A stretch of 51,157 nt of DNA from an uncultured Lachnospiraceae bacterium. Lineage in GTDB: Bacteria > Bacillota > Clostridia > Lachnospirales > Lachnospiraceae. The stretch is from contig URMK01000051.1 in the NCBI GenBank assembly GCA_900548905.1, positions 1 through 51,157 of the forward strand, in the 5' to 3' direction. A program made the translations under genes and the position numbers. The notes below the pieces were generated by a model. That model saw only the letters and a program-made list of their open reading frames with translations, did no database searches and was not told where the DNA came from. Of this stretch, positions 22,812-31,266 are shown piece by piece; the stretch's first letter is position 1, and the number at the start of each line of letters is the position of its first letter.

Positions 22812-25286
22812 TTATTCTGCCTCCCGCAGCCTTTCCACCACCGGCCTGCGCGTGAGGAATCGGGTGAGCAGCACCGCCACCGCAAGGGAAACCAGGCACA
22901 TGACCGCCAGAAGTATCATACAGCCGGCGGCAAAAATCCCCTTTGAGAAACCGGAAACAAACAGGATAGCCGTTCCCAGTGCCGAACAGAAAAAAGCCCC
23001 AAGCGGTATGGCCGCAAGCACACTGGCCCCGCTCAGCAGCAGCCCTTCCCTGCACAGCATCCACCTCATCTGCTTCCTGGTCATTCCCACAGACTGCATG
23101 GCGGCAAACTCAATTTTGCGCGACAGCACGCCGGTTACCAGGGTATTAACCACGTTGCAGATCCCGATCATGCCGAACACCCCTGATAAAAACAGCCCCA
23201 GAAGGATCATGGAAGCCTTTTCCGACTTTGTCTCTTCTCTTCTTATGACCTTGGATTCTATCGTCAGCTGATAATTAAAGCTGCCCTGCACCGCTTCCTC
23301 CACCTGCTTATATTCTGCTTTTGTCAGCTCCTGTATCCCGTTTGCTTCAAGAACACTCACCATATCCGGATATCCGGAATATATTTCTTTAAATACCATG
23401 TCCGGAAAAGACAGCGCAGCGCTTGCCAGCAGACCCGTAGGAAACGGATTAACCCGCTCCACCACCGCCAGGACTTCGGCTTCTTTATCCACATACTGCT
23501 CCATGTCCGGATCATATACAGATAAATGCAGCACCTGCCCTGCATGAATCATCCCTTGTTCTCTCCGGTTCTGGTTCGTTCCCTGGTTATATATCACATA
23601 TCTTCCGGTGGCAAATTTTTCCTCATCCAGGCTGCCTTCCAGGATACGGATATTTTCCTCCTCCAGATGAAGCTTATCCGCAGGAAATCCCCAGATGGAA
23701 AGTCGGATATCACCATTTTCGGCTTCACTCATCCAGCCGTTCCCCAAATCTTGACATCGAATAAACTCCCCGCGCAGTTCCTCCGTCATTTTTATCTGTC
23801 CATACCCGGCACTGCAGCCGCCCTGTTCGTTGATATCCCAGTCCCTGGCCCGATAATACAGCGCCGTTTCTTTGATAAACGGCAGGCTTTGCAGCTCCTC
23901 TATCATTTCCTGCTTCACAGGCTGATAAGGCTCTTCACTGCCCCAGATCATGGCGTCCTGCCGTACCCGGATGTCGGCGGTGTGGTAACGCTTCACCATA
24001 TTTTCCACATTGTAGCCCATAGGGAGGGTAAAAGCAACCAGGAAAATAATCCCGCTTAAGGCAAAGGAAACGGCGGACCACAGCTTTTTCCTTCCCGCTC
24101 TTTTTTCCCGGTACTTAGCCGCCTCCACCGGCGAAATCCGCATGGCAAGGCGGTATGCTTTCCTCCCGCTGATGTACACGGTAAGCAGGGAGAAAAAGGC
24201 TGCGGAAACAAAAAACATAGGATTTGCCGTATTCTGATAAAAATCTCTGTAATTCGTACCGGCAAGAACCGCCGGCGCAGCCAGCAGCCCCACCAGATAA
24301 CCTATAATAAGTCCTGCCGATATTCCCACTGCTGTCAGCTGCGCCACCTGCCAGGTGAGAAGGGAACGGATTTGCTTTCCGGTGGTGCCGATTGTCTTTA
24401 ACATCCCGAAAAAGCGGATGTCATTTACCACTGAAATATAGAATATATTATAAATAAGCAAATAGCCGCAGAACATGATCATAATGACAAACAACAGCAC
24501 GACCAGAAGATAAAGTGCGGTAAAACCATTATCCATCCGGTACTGCACGCCCGAAGCACCCACTTCTTCCGCAATATCATATAATTCCCCGGGAACGGTG
24601 TCCCTGATTTCCCCCTCTTTGAACTTCACATAGATACCGGCCGGCTCCTGCAGCATCTGGGGCGCATACGTTGCGGGAAAAGCCTCAGAAGTATATATTT
24701 CTTCATACGTGTGAGCCAGCCCTCTGATGGGAGAGGTTACAATTCCCGTAATAGTCACCGGAATTTCCTTTTCTACCTGCTCCCCGTCTTCCCGAATGAC
24801 AGGATAAATCACCAGACTGTCCCCGGTATGCACCGCCTGGCCCAGCCGTTCTGCCATGGTATCGGATATCACGATTTCATCCGCTTCCTGCGGAAAGCGG
24901 CCTTCCAGAAGTTCCACTTTATTTCTTTCATAATATTCCTGCTGGGGTGCCAGAAGGGCTGTCTTAATACCGGCCATTTCCCGGTTATGCAGGCTTCCCA
25001 CATTACAATAAATCACATATGCCGCCCAATCCACCTGGGGCATATCCCTGATTTCCCCATATTTATCCAGATCCGCTTTAATTTCCCCGTCGGCAAGGGG
25101 GCCGGGGGTAATATCCGTGCCCCTGTCTATTGTATCGTAAAAACTGATTCCCACTGTACATACCATAGTAATCAGAAGCGTGGTGAGCATGATGCCCAAA
25201 ACGGCTGTCAGGTTCCTGAGCTTATGGGCCTTCATACTCTCCCTGGCAATTTCCTTTACGACTTCCTTGTTGGAATTTTTAAACAT
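22812..25286 (-). CDS. ABC transporter permease (FtsX/MacB type)
   Basis: This 824-residue integral membrane protein has two FtsX-type membrane domains. The N-terminal helix near 30-55 is followed by a MacB-like periplasmic/extracellular domain, then three helices around 250-370. A second extracellular domain follows (about 430-680), then three final helices. The start MFKNSNKEVVKEIARESMK is typical of bacterial FtsX-family exporters. GGGAGG precedes the ATG at 25286, which overlaps the ATPase stop. With the short-loop kinase downstream, this resembles antimicrobial-peptide resistance or sensing modules of Firmicutes, though it is longer than BceB. Substrate is inference. Confidence 0.88.
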   Translation of the reverse strand: MFKNSNKEVVKEIARESMKAHKLRNLTAVLGIMLTTLLITMVCTVGISFYDTIDRGTDITPGPLADGEIKADLDKYGEIRDMPQVDWAAYVIYCNVGSLHNREMAGIKTALLAPQQEYYERNKVELLEGRFPQEADEIVISDTMAERLGQAVHTGDSLVIYPVIREDGEQVEKEIPVTITGIVTSPIRGLAHTYEEIYTSEAFPATYAPQMLQEPAGIYVKFKEGEIRDTVPGELYDIAEEVGASGVQYRMDNGFTALYLLVVLLFVIMIMFCGYLLIYNIFYISVVNDIRFFGMLKTIGTTGKQIRSLLTWQVAQLTAVGISAGLIIGYLVGLLAAPAVLAGTNYRDFYQNTANPMFFVSAAFFSLLTVYISGRKAYRLAMRISPVEAAKYREKRAGRKKLWSAVSFALSGIIFLVAFTLPMGYNVENMVKRYHTADIRVRQDAMIWGSEEPYQPVKQEMIEELQSLPFIKETALYYRARDWDINEQGGCSAGYGQIKMTEELRGEFIRCQDLGNGWMSEAENGDIRLSIWGFPADKLHLEEENIRILEGSLDEEKFATGRYVIYNQGTNQNRREQGMIHAGQVLHLSVYDPDMEQYVDKEAEVLAVVERVNPFPTGLLASAALSFPDMVFKEIYSGYPDMVSVLEANGIQELTKAEYKQVEEAVQGSFNYQLTIESKVIRREETKSEKASMILLGLFLSGVFGMIGICNVVNTLVTGVLSRKIEFAAMQSVGMTRKQMRWMLCREGLLLSGASVLAAIPLGAFFCSALGTAILFVSGFSKGIFAAGCMILLAVMCLVSLAVAVLLTRFLTRRPVVERLREAE

Positions 25287-25959
25287 TAGCCGTCCCTCCC
25301 ACAATTCTGCCGTCTTCCATATGGATGGTCCTGTCCGCCAGCTGGGCCACCGTTTCATTATGGGTAATCATAAGGATCGTCTGATGGAATTTGGTGCTTG
25401 TCATTTTCAGAAGTCCCATAACCTCCGCGCTGGTACGGGAATCCAGGTTGCCGGTAGGTTCATCGGCCAGAATCACGGACGGCTTGCTGGCAATCGCCCT
25501 GGCTATGGCAACCCGCTGCTGCTGTCCTCCGGACAGCTGGTTAGGGAATGCCTTTCTTTTGTCAGCAATTCCCAGAGCCGAGGTAATCCCCCTGATATAT
25601 TCCTCATCCACACGGTTTCCGTCCAGCCGTATGGGGAGAGTAATGTTTTTTTCCACATTCAGTACCGTCACCAGATTATAATTTTGGAAGACAAAACCGA
25701 TATTCCTTCTGCGGAATATTGTCAGTTCTTCATCCTTCATGCGGGTAATATCCTGCCCGTCCACAATGACCGTCCCCTCATCGGCGTAATCCAGACCGCC
25801 AAGCAGGTTGAGAAGTGTGGTTTTGCCGGAACCGGAGGTCCCCACCACCGCTACAAACTCTCCCTTATTTACCGAGAGTTCTACATGATCCACCGCTTTT
25901 ACCAGATTGTCACCGCTGCCGTAGTATTTTACCAGATTTTCCGCTCTTACGATTTCCAT
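25279..25959 (-). CDS. ABC transporter ATPase (MacB/LolD type)
   Basis: This 226-residue nucleotide-binding protein has Walker A GTSGSGKTT near 39-47, Q-loop FVFQNYNLV, signature LSGGQQQRVAIARA and Walker B VILADEPTGNLDS. These are the hallmarks of the MacB/LolD/BceA class that pairs with FtsX-type permeases. Its stop overlaps the permease start. It is the first gene of a four-gene operon that ends with a two-component system. A palindrome AGCATATGCT lies in the upstream region (26046-26055), between weak TTGTAA and TATATC boxes, and could be a regulator site. Confidence 0.93.
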   Translation of the reverse strand: MEIVRAENLVKYYGSGDNLVKAVDHVELSVNKGEFVAVVGTSGSGKTTLLNLLGGLDYADEGTVIVDGQDITRMKDEELTIFRRRNIGFVFQNYNLVTVLNVEKNITLPIRLDGNRVDEEYIRGITSALGIADKRKAFPNQLSGGQQQRVAIARAIASKPSVILADEPTGNLDSRTSAEVMGLLKMTSTKFHQTILMITHNETVAQLADRTIHMEDGRIVGGTANV

Positions 25960-26114
25960 TCGTCCTGTATCCTTTCTTTTCGGCTTCCCCGCCGCAGCTG
26001 AAACCAGATAACGGCAGAGAAGTAGCCTTACTCAGATATACCTTAGCATATGCTTCTTACAATCCGGTAACAAACAGGAAAGGATGAGTTGCTTTCCTGC
26101 ATAATACCTAAATG

Positions 26115-26189
26115 GGTGCAGATAAGAAGAGTGGTGCCGCCGGGGCAAAGGTTCCCACCCTGGCAGCACCCACTCTTTTATCTGCATCC
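26115..26189. repeat. Long imperfect hairpin in the gap before the ABC/two-component operon
   Basis: Positions 26115-26137 pair with 26166-26188 with only small gaps (shared core TGCAGATAA and AAGAGTGG). The inner part can also pair (GCCGGGG with CCCTGGC). There is no T run on either strand, so a simple terminator is unlikely. It may be another mobile palindrome. The remainder of the 314-base gap 25960-26273 is promoter-like AT-rich sequence. Confidence 0.6.
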
Positions 26190-26273
26190 TTCTAAACAAC
26201 ATTGCACGTAACTGTTTCACCCAAAGAGGAGTACAGCAGTACCTCTTCTTTGAACTCCGTCCAGCTATCTATT

Positions 26274-26792
26274 TTACTGCATACCTGGCTGCAGTTTTAT
26301 CCGTGTATAATATTCTTTGTCATCCATATGGTGGATATACGCCCCGTTTTTTTCCTGTACACGCAAAGATGCCGGATTGTCCCGATTTACGGACATGTAG
26401 ATCTCGTCCTCTTTCACCAATTCACGCGCTTCTTCCAACGCCATGGCAAGACCATGGGATGCATATCCTTTTCCCCTATCTTCTTTTTTTATCCCATATC
26501 CGATGTGGCCGGCTCCCTTTTTCAGGAAATCATTGAGGTAATGACGGACCCGGAATAACCCGGCAATATGATTATCGTCCCACAGGAAAAAATCCGTTTC
26601 CGGCACATACCCCTCCGGCAAGCCGATCCCTTCTGAAAAGTTTACTATTTCCGGAAGAGCTTTTTGCATAAATTCTTCTCTTGAAATTCCATAATACTTA
26701 TTTGTAAAACCATTTTCGTCAGCGGGAAGTTCCGTGATAAAATTGTATTCTTCCTGTGCATCCTGTTCATTTACTTTTTTCAGGTAAAGCAT
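26274..26792 (-). CDS. GNAT-family N-acetyltransferase
   Basis: This 172-residue acetyl-CoA-dependent acyltransferase has a GNAT fold. The pyrophosphate-binding stretch GYGIKKEDRGKGYASHGL is near residues 105-122. The end of the fold is VNRDNPASLRVQEKNGA, which is typical. The acceptor substrate cannot be deduced. The start has GAAGGA about seven bases upstream. It follows a second, unrelated-looking GNAT gene in the same direction. Confidence 0.88.
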   Translation of the reverse strand: MLYLKKVNEQDAQEEYNFITELPADENGFTNKYYGISREEFMQKALPEIVNFSEGIGLPEGYVPETDFFLWDDNHIAGLFRVRHYLNDFLKKGAGHIGYGIKKEDRGKGYASHGLAMALEEARELVKEDEIYMSVNRDNPASLRVQEKNGAYIHHMDDKEYYTRIKLQPGMQ

Positions 26793-26856
26793 TTAATTAT
26801 CCTTCTTTCATTTACATATGCGTAAAATTTCTGAGTTCTTATTAATTTTATAAAAA

Positions 26857-27387
26857 TTAATGTAAATCAGAGGATATAATACCATAATAACATACATTAT
26901 GGAAGTTACCGTCATATCTGCTGAAATGTCTCAAAACTCCTTCACACTGGAAACCGTTTTTTTCAAGTACCCGACAAGAAGCTTTGTTTTCCGCAAGCAC
27001 CAGCGCTTCTACACGTTCATACCCCAGTTCATCTAATGCATAACGGACGAGCCTTCCTGCTATTTCCGTTGCATATCCCCTATTCCAATATTCCGGCAAT
27101 AAATTATACCCTAACTCACATCTGCCAGCCTTTTTATTCTCCGATATAATACCGGCCTCTCCGATAAACTGCTGTCCTTGTTGTATAAACAAAGCCATAA
27201 ACCCGGAATGGTTACTTTTATGCATGGCTATTAAATCCTTCAGTCTCTTATCTGCGTCATTTCTGTCTAATAATGGAACAAAGGTCGAAAATCTCCATAC
27301 TGCAGCACAAGATTTCAGGCAGAAATAATTATCCAAATCCTCCTCCGCGTATTCTCTAAGCAAAAGCCGTTCTGTGGTAAGCTCCAT
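26857..27387 (-). CDS. RimJ/RimL-type GNAT N-acetyltransferase
   Basis: This 176-residue acetyltransferase of the RimJ/RimL group begins MELTTERLLLREYAEEDLDN. The acetyl-CoA loop is in PEYWNRGYATEIAGRLVRYA, and ENKASCRVLEKNGFQCEGVL closes the domain. Such enzymes modify protein N-termini or small amines; its substrate is unknown. GAGAGGGGAG precedes the start. It lies 137 bases downstream of the MerR gene and might be read through from the exporter operon. Confidence 0.9.
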   Translation of the reverse strand: MELTTERLLLREYAEEDLDNYFCLKSCAAVWRFSTFVPLLDRNDADKRLKDLIAMHKSNHSGFMALFIQQGQQFIGEAGIISENKKAGRCELGYNLLPEYWNRGYATEIAGRLVRYALDELGYERVEALVLAENKASCRVLEKNGFQCEGVLRHFSRYDGNFHNVCYYGIISSDLH

Positions 27388-27524
27388 TCATTTCTCCCCT
27401 CTCACTTTATCCATAAACCCTCTTATCCGGTCACGGTCTGTGCCTATATATTGAACCGTTTCCACAAACTTCAGGTCTCTGCTTCCTGCAGCAATTCTGC
27501 CAAATAACAATATTCCTGGATCAT

Positions 27525-27995
27525 TTATAACCAGACCGCTTCGCTAAGCATACTTTGTGCCTGTAAATCTTCTACGCATACCATTTTTACCAACATCCAC
27601 GCACGCTCCTCTCTGCTTAATTCGTGAAGCTTGGTTACCGGCCGGGAAGCGGACATACGGGTAATAATGGTATCGATAGAACTGATTTTATTTTCAGCAG
27701 AAAAAACAATATTCTGCCATGACATTTTTTTATGGACAAGAGCTTCCATAAATTTATCATTCTCCATACCGCCATCCAATAACCTTTTAATCTCTGCCAA
27801 TGAGAATCCAAGTTGCTTAAGTTCAATAACTGCATCTAATTGCTGTACCTGATCGGCAGAATAATAACGGTATTTTGTCTTTCGATCAACTTTTACAGGC
27901 TTGATAATTTCCATTTTTTCATATATGCGTATGGCCTTTACCGACACATTAAAAAATCCAGCAATTTCACCAATACGCAATAAATTGTCATCCAT
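27525..27995 (-). CDS. MerR-family transcriptional regulator
   Basis: This 156-residue protein has an N-terminal MerR helix-turn-helix and wing (LLRIGEIAGFFNVSVKAIR then YRYYSADQVQQLDAVIELKQ), a dimerisation coiled coil (about 85-115) and a short C-terminal effector region of about 40 residues. It has no obvious metal-binding Cys cluster. It is the fourth gene of the split ABC exporter operon and overlaps the preceding gene by eight bases. The operon promoter has the 19-base spacer typical of MerR targets. So it most likely activates its own operon on binding an exported compound. Confidence 0.9.
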   Translation of the reverse strand: MDDNLLRIGEIAGFFNVSVKAIRIYEKMEIIKPVKVDRKTKYRYYSADQVQQLDAVIELKQLGFSLAEIKRLLDGGMENDKFMEALVHKKMSWQNIVFSAENKISSIDTIITRMSASRPVTKLHELSREERAWMLVKMVCVEDLQAQSMLSEAVWL

Positions 27996-28854
27996 CTGAA
28001 TCCTCCGTTTTTTCGTACATTGTTTGATTGATACGGTGTATGCCCGCCATGCTTGTCTGTATGGAAATCAGACAATTTATCAGCATATTAGCCCCTGTTA
28101 TGACACCGAGACGATATTGAAGGGCGGCATTCAAAGCGTGCCGTTTCCATAATTTCATTTTTGTACGCAGCAATTCCAGGCTGCTTTTTTCAAATCTTTT
28201 CATCAGGTAATCCTGTCCGTCATAAATAAGGGCAATAGCAGTGCAGGTAATCAGGGCGGACAGTTCATCTGTATTCCGGGCAGCAGCCTCCAGAGCCTTT
28301 TTGTTAAGTCCCGTCATAGCACTTGCAACGAAAAGCTGGCTGATATAAACGTGAGGAACTGCAAATACAAGGACCCATCCGAACACACCGGGATTGATAA
28401 TCCACAGAATAACAGCCGATACCAATATCCGCAAAATCGCGTTGACTGCATGAGGCAGATGAATCGGTTGGGAAAATGGCATTTGCACATCAGTGTTCAG
28501 CCGTGTCAGCCACTCCCCCTGCGTTTCCTCTTCCATACGCTCATAGGAAAGTTTGGAAATTTTCTGAAATAACTTAACTCTTAACCGGCTTTCCATCCGT
28601 ACAACAAAAGACGAATAAATACCCCAGACAATTCCATTATACAGAAAAATACAAAGACCGGCGGCCATAAAAGTAAGGCATACAACATGCAATCGCCCTG
28701 CGTCGTTTTGTTCAACCGCATTGAATGCATTCTGCAAATAAGACGCCTGTATCACGGTCATACATAAATCAACCGGTGAACGCAGGATAAGCAGGATGGC
28801 AAACTGTTTACCGCCGCCAGTGATTTTCAGCAGCTTTTTCATTTCATACCACAT
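27988..28854 (-). CDS. ABC exporter transmembrane protein without ATPase domain
   Basis: This 288-residue protein has the type I exporter membrane fold (five recognisable helices, coupling-loop sequence RLRVKLFQKISKLSYERM) but no nucleotide-binding domain. It appears short near the end: the region expected for the sixth helix is missing and the protein ends soon after SIQTSMAGIHRINQ. I start at the ATG at 28854, preceded by GAAGGAGG, rather than at an earlier TTG. It overlaps the ATPase gene upstream and the MerR gene downstream. Together with the other membrane protein it may form a heterodimer sharing one kind of ATPase subunit. Confidence 0.75.
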   Translation of the reverse strand: MWYEMKKLLKITGGGKQFAILLILRSPVDLCMTVIQASYLQNAFNAVEQNDAGRLHVVCLTFMAAGLCIFLYNGIVWGIYSSFVVRMESRLRVKLFQKISKLSYERMEEETQGEWLTRLNTDVQMPFSQPIHLPHAVNAILRILVSAVILWIINPGVFGWVLVFAVPHVYISQLFVASAMTGLNKKALEAAARNTDELSALITCTAIALIYDGQDYLMKRFEKSSLELLRTKMKLWKRHALNAALQYRLGVITGANMLINCLISIQTSMAGIHRINQTMYEKTEDSDG

Positions 28855-29482
28855 GCAGATGCCCTCCTTCAAGCCGCAGAATACGGCTGCAATCGGAAAG
28901 CCTCTCCATTTGGTGGGAAACGTGCAGAACGGTTCTGCCCTTTGTTAAGCCGGTTAATGCATTCATCACGGCTGTGCCCGTGCCCCCGTCAAGTGCGGAG
29001 GTGGGTTCATCCAGCAGAACTACAGGCGCATTTTTAGCAATGGCCCGGGCAATGGCAATACGCTGCGCCTGACCGCCGGATACCTGACTTCCCCGTTCGC
29101 CCACCAATGTATCAAGCCCCTCCGGCAAACCCGAAATCCAGCCGGAGAGCTGCGCCAATTCGCAGGCATGATATAATACGGCATCCTCCATCGCATGGCC
29201 GCATGAGATATTATCCCGGATACTGGCCGGAAAAAGTATCGCATTCTGCATTACCATGGCAACATTTCTACGCCGCCCGGCCGATGATTGTAAGCCGCCA
29301 ATGTCAATACTGCCATTTTGTACTTCATACAGTCCGCTTATTAGTTTTAACAAAGTGCTTTTGCCGCCCCCGCTTACGCCGACAATACCCACGGTTTCCC
29401 CGGATTTTATTGTCAGGTTTATGTTGTCAAGCACTCGTTTCCCACCATATGCAAACCTTAGATTATCTATCACTATTTTCAT
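28844..29482 (-). CDS. ABC exporter ATPase subunit (stand-alone)
   Basis: This 212-residue nucleotide-binding domain of the exporter class has Walker A GVSGGGKST at 35-43, Q-loop MVMQNAILF, signature VSGGQAQRIAIARAI and Walker B VVLLDEPTSALD, then the switch His in LHVSHQMERL. In most relatives this domain is fused behind the membrane domain; here it is a separate gene that overlaps the upstream membrane gene by 20 bases. Its own GGGAGG lies about nine bases before the ATG. That makes a genuine separate gene more likely than a frameshifted fusion. Confidence 0.88.
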   Translation of the reverse strand: MKIVIDNLRFAYGGKRVLDNINLTIKSGETVGIVGVSGGGKSTLLKLISGLYEVQNGSIDIGGLQSSAGRRRNVAMVMQNAILFPASIRDNISCGHAMEDAVLYHACELAQLSGWISGLPEGLDTLVGERGSQVSGGQAQRIAIARAIAKNAPVVLLDEPTSALDGGTGTAVMNALTGLTKGRTVLHVSHQMERLSDCSRILRLEGGHLHVV

Positions 29483-30431
29483 GGCGACCTTCCCTCCCGG
29501 CCAGAAGAATTTTCGGGGAAAGGAGTTTCATATGAACCGAAAATTGCCGAAATGATGCGATAATCCCCGGCATATTCATCATCACGCCCGACACGTTCCC
29601 TGACAGGTTCAGGAACACATACAATGTACCAAGGGCCAATGTGCCTTCTATCACCATACCGCCGCCGATAAATAACATGAGCATAAGCGGTATGCTGCTT
29701 AACAGGCCGGATAATGACATAAGACGCGCCCGTAATTTTTCAACTTTTACCGTCTGCTGTCCCCATTTCAGGACTTCCCTGTTGTATTTTACAAGTATCA
29801 TATCCGCTGCGTCATAGAGACGTATTACAGGAAACAACGTTAATAAGGTATCCGCGTATTTATTCATCCTCCCTTTGGCCTGTTGGCTGCGCAAGGCGGC
29901 ATTGCTGATAATCCTGCTTGCATAAAAAACATAAATCATAATGGCAATGACCGGCAGATTTACCGCCAATGTCAGTCTTACGTTTAGGATTAACAGCCAC
30001 ACGAACGAGAAAAGGAAAGTTATGCCATCGTTTACTAACCGAAATAAATTACCGCTTATATATCCCGAAACGTCAGAAATCTCATTTTGCAGTTTTGATA
30101 GCTGCTCCCCTGTGTTCAGGCATTCCATTTGAGACAAAGGCAGTGATGAAAAATACCTGGCATAACCCATCCGCAAATCATGGATCAGAATCTCACAAGT
30201 TAATCCGGTAACATATGTTTTTATATAATCAGCAACACACAGTACAAGCATAATAACAACTGCACATACAATAACATCCGGCGATACGTTCTTCCCTTTG
30301 CTTACTATGTTTATAATATCACCCAGCAGTAAATTCCATCCTAATGTAACAGCCGCAGCTAATCCGCTTACAGCGATTGCAGTAAGTGTCAGAAGATAAT
30401 GTTTTTTTAACAATTGTGCGAGTATATACAT
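29463..30431 (-). CDS. ABC exporter transmembrane protein
   Basis: This 322-residue six-helix membrane domain of a type I ABC exporter includes the loop LSKLQNEISDVSGYISGNLF and the final helix region SIPLMLMLFIGGGMVIEGTLALGTLY (quoted in parts of the region near 250-275). It lacks an ATPase domain, which is encoded by the next gene. AAAGGGAG precedes the ATG. It is the first gene of the four-gene operon driven by the 19-base-spacer promoter at 30454-30484. The likely substrate is a drug or peptide, by analogy with MerR-controlled exporters. Confidence 0.85.
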   Translation of the reverse strand: MYILAQLLKKHYLLTLTAIAVSGLAAAVTLGWNLLLGDIINIVSKGKNVSPDVIVCAVVIMLVLCVADYIKTYVTGLTCEILIHDLRMGYARYFSSLPLSQMECLNTGEQLSKLQNEISDVSGYISGNLFRLVNDGITFLFSFVWLLILNVRLTLAVNLPVIAIMIYVFYASRIISNAALRSQQAKGRMNKYADTLLTLFPVIRLYDAADMILVKYNREVLKWGQQTVKVEKLRARLMSLSGLLSSIPLMLMLFIGGGMVIEGTLALGTLYVFLNLSGNVSGVMMNMPGIIASFRQFSVHMKLLSPKILLAGREGRHENSDR

Positions 30432-30453
30432 TGGCCCATCTCCCTTTGAAAAT

Positions 30454-30484
30454 AGTATAAACTATGTCCCAAAGGCAGAGTCAA
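30454..30484 (-). promoter_or_regulatory. MerR-type promoter with 19-base spacer
   Basis: On the minus strand TTGACT (30479-30484) and TATACT (30454-30459) are separated by 19 bases, longer than the normal 17. The spacer holds an imperfect dyad with ACT and AGT outer ends. MerR-family activators are known to correct such over-long spacers by twisting the DNA. Confidence 0.75.
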
Positions 30485-30542
30485 CAGGTATTCCGAAAGA
30501 AGGAATATCCATTCTATCAATAATCTATAGATCCCATCTTAC

Positions 30543-31175
30543 TTATATTACATAATCGAGTATCTCTAAAAGATTATTGGAATCAACAGAATATACAGCT
30601 TTTCTTTTTACCCTGTCAGAAGCATTAAGCGCAATCGATTTTCCACAGTAATTAAAAACCGGTATATCTGTAGAGCCGTCTCCAACTGCAATACATGCAG
30701 ATGGATTGATATTGTTCTTTCTACAGTAGTCCTCCAAACAATTCACTTTGTTTTCAGCCTCAACGTAGGTCACAATTTTACCGGTAAATTTACCGTTTAT
30801 CACTTCATAATTACTTCCGTAAAATCCGTCAAAACCATAAATAGCAGAGACGACACCGGCTACCTGAACAGGGCCTACCGTGATTAAAAGGCATTTAATT
30901 CCATGCTTATGCAGAATATCTATTGTCTCTCTTATGTTTTCCAGGGGCTTGGCTATTTCTAAAAAGTGACATTTAATGTCTTGTTCATTCAGCCCCGAAA
31001 GAAGCTCTGCTCTCAGGTAGTCTGCCGTTTTATAGTCCAGCAGTCCGCTTTCTTCTTGTTTCTGGATAACTGCGTGTTCTTTCTCTTTGCCGTTCAATAT
31101 ACACGGCAGCATGACAGAATGAATATCTCTGATTAACGTATCGTCTAAATCAAAACAAATAAGTCTGGTATCCAT
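30543..31175 (-). CDS. HAD-superfamily phosphatase (SerB-like)
   Basis: This 210-residue hydrolase has motif I FDLDDT (Asp9 and Asp11), motif II in LLITVGP, a Lys in the middle region and motif III VGDGSTDIPVF. These are the HAD class IB features shared with phosphoserine phosphatases. The substrate is uncertain because no serine-pathway genes adjoin. The start at 31175 is chosen because motif I begins at once. The upstream G-rich GGGGGGA serves as ribosome-binding site. It sits between mgtA and the exporter operon on the same strand. Confidence 0.83.
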   Translation of the reverse strand: MDTRLICFDLDDTLIRDIHSVMLPCILNGKEKEHAVIQKQEESGLLDYKTADYLRAELLSGLNEQDIKCHFLEIAKPLENIRETIDILHKHGIKCLLITVGPVQVAGVVSAIYGFDGFYGSNYEVINGKFTGKIVTYVEAENKVNCLEDYCRKNNINPSACIAVGDGSTDIPVFNYCGKSIALNASDRVKRKAVYSVDSNNLLEILDYVI

Positions 31176-31266
31176 ATATATCCCCCCCGAATACTCCCCA
31201 TCGGCCCACGTTGAGCCAACGCAGTGAAATCCCATCTCAATGATACCATAGATCAACTTCTCTGTA

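Noticed and set aside
29463..29482. Frameshift splitting a fused ABC exporter into two genes
   Set aside because: The ATPase has its own well-spaced GGGAGG and ATG and a complete domain, and the other genes of the operon overlap in the same way. Two separate genes are more likely.
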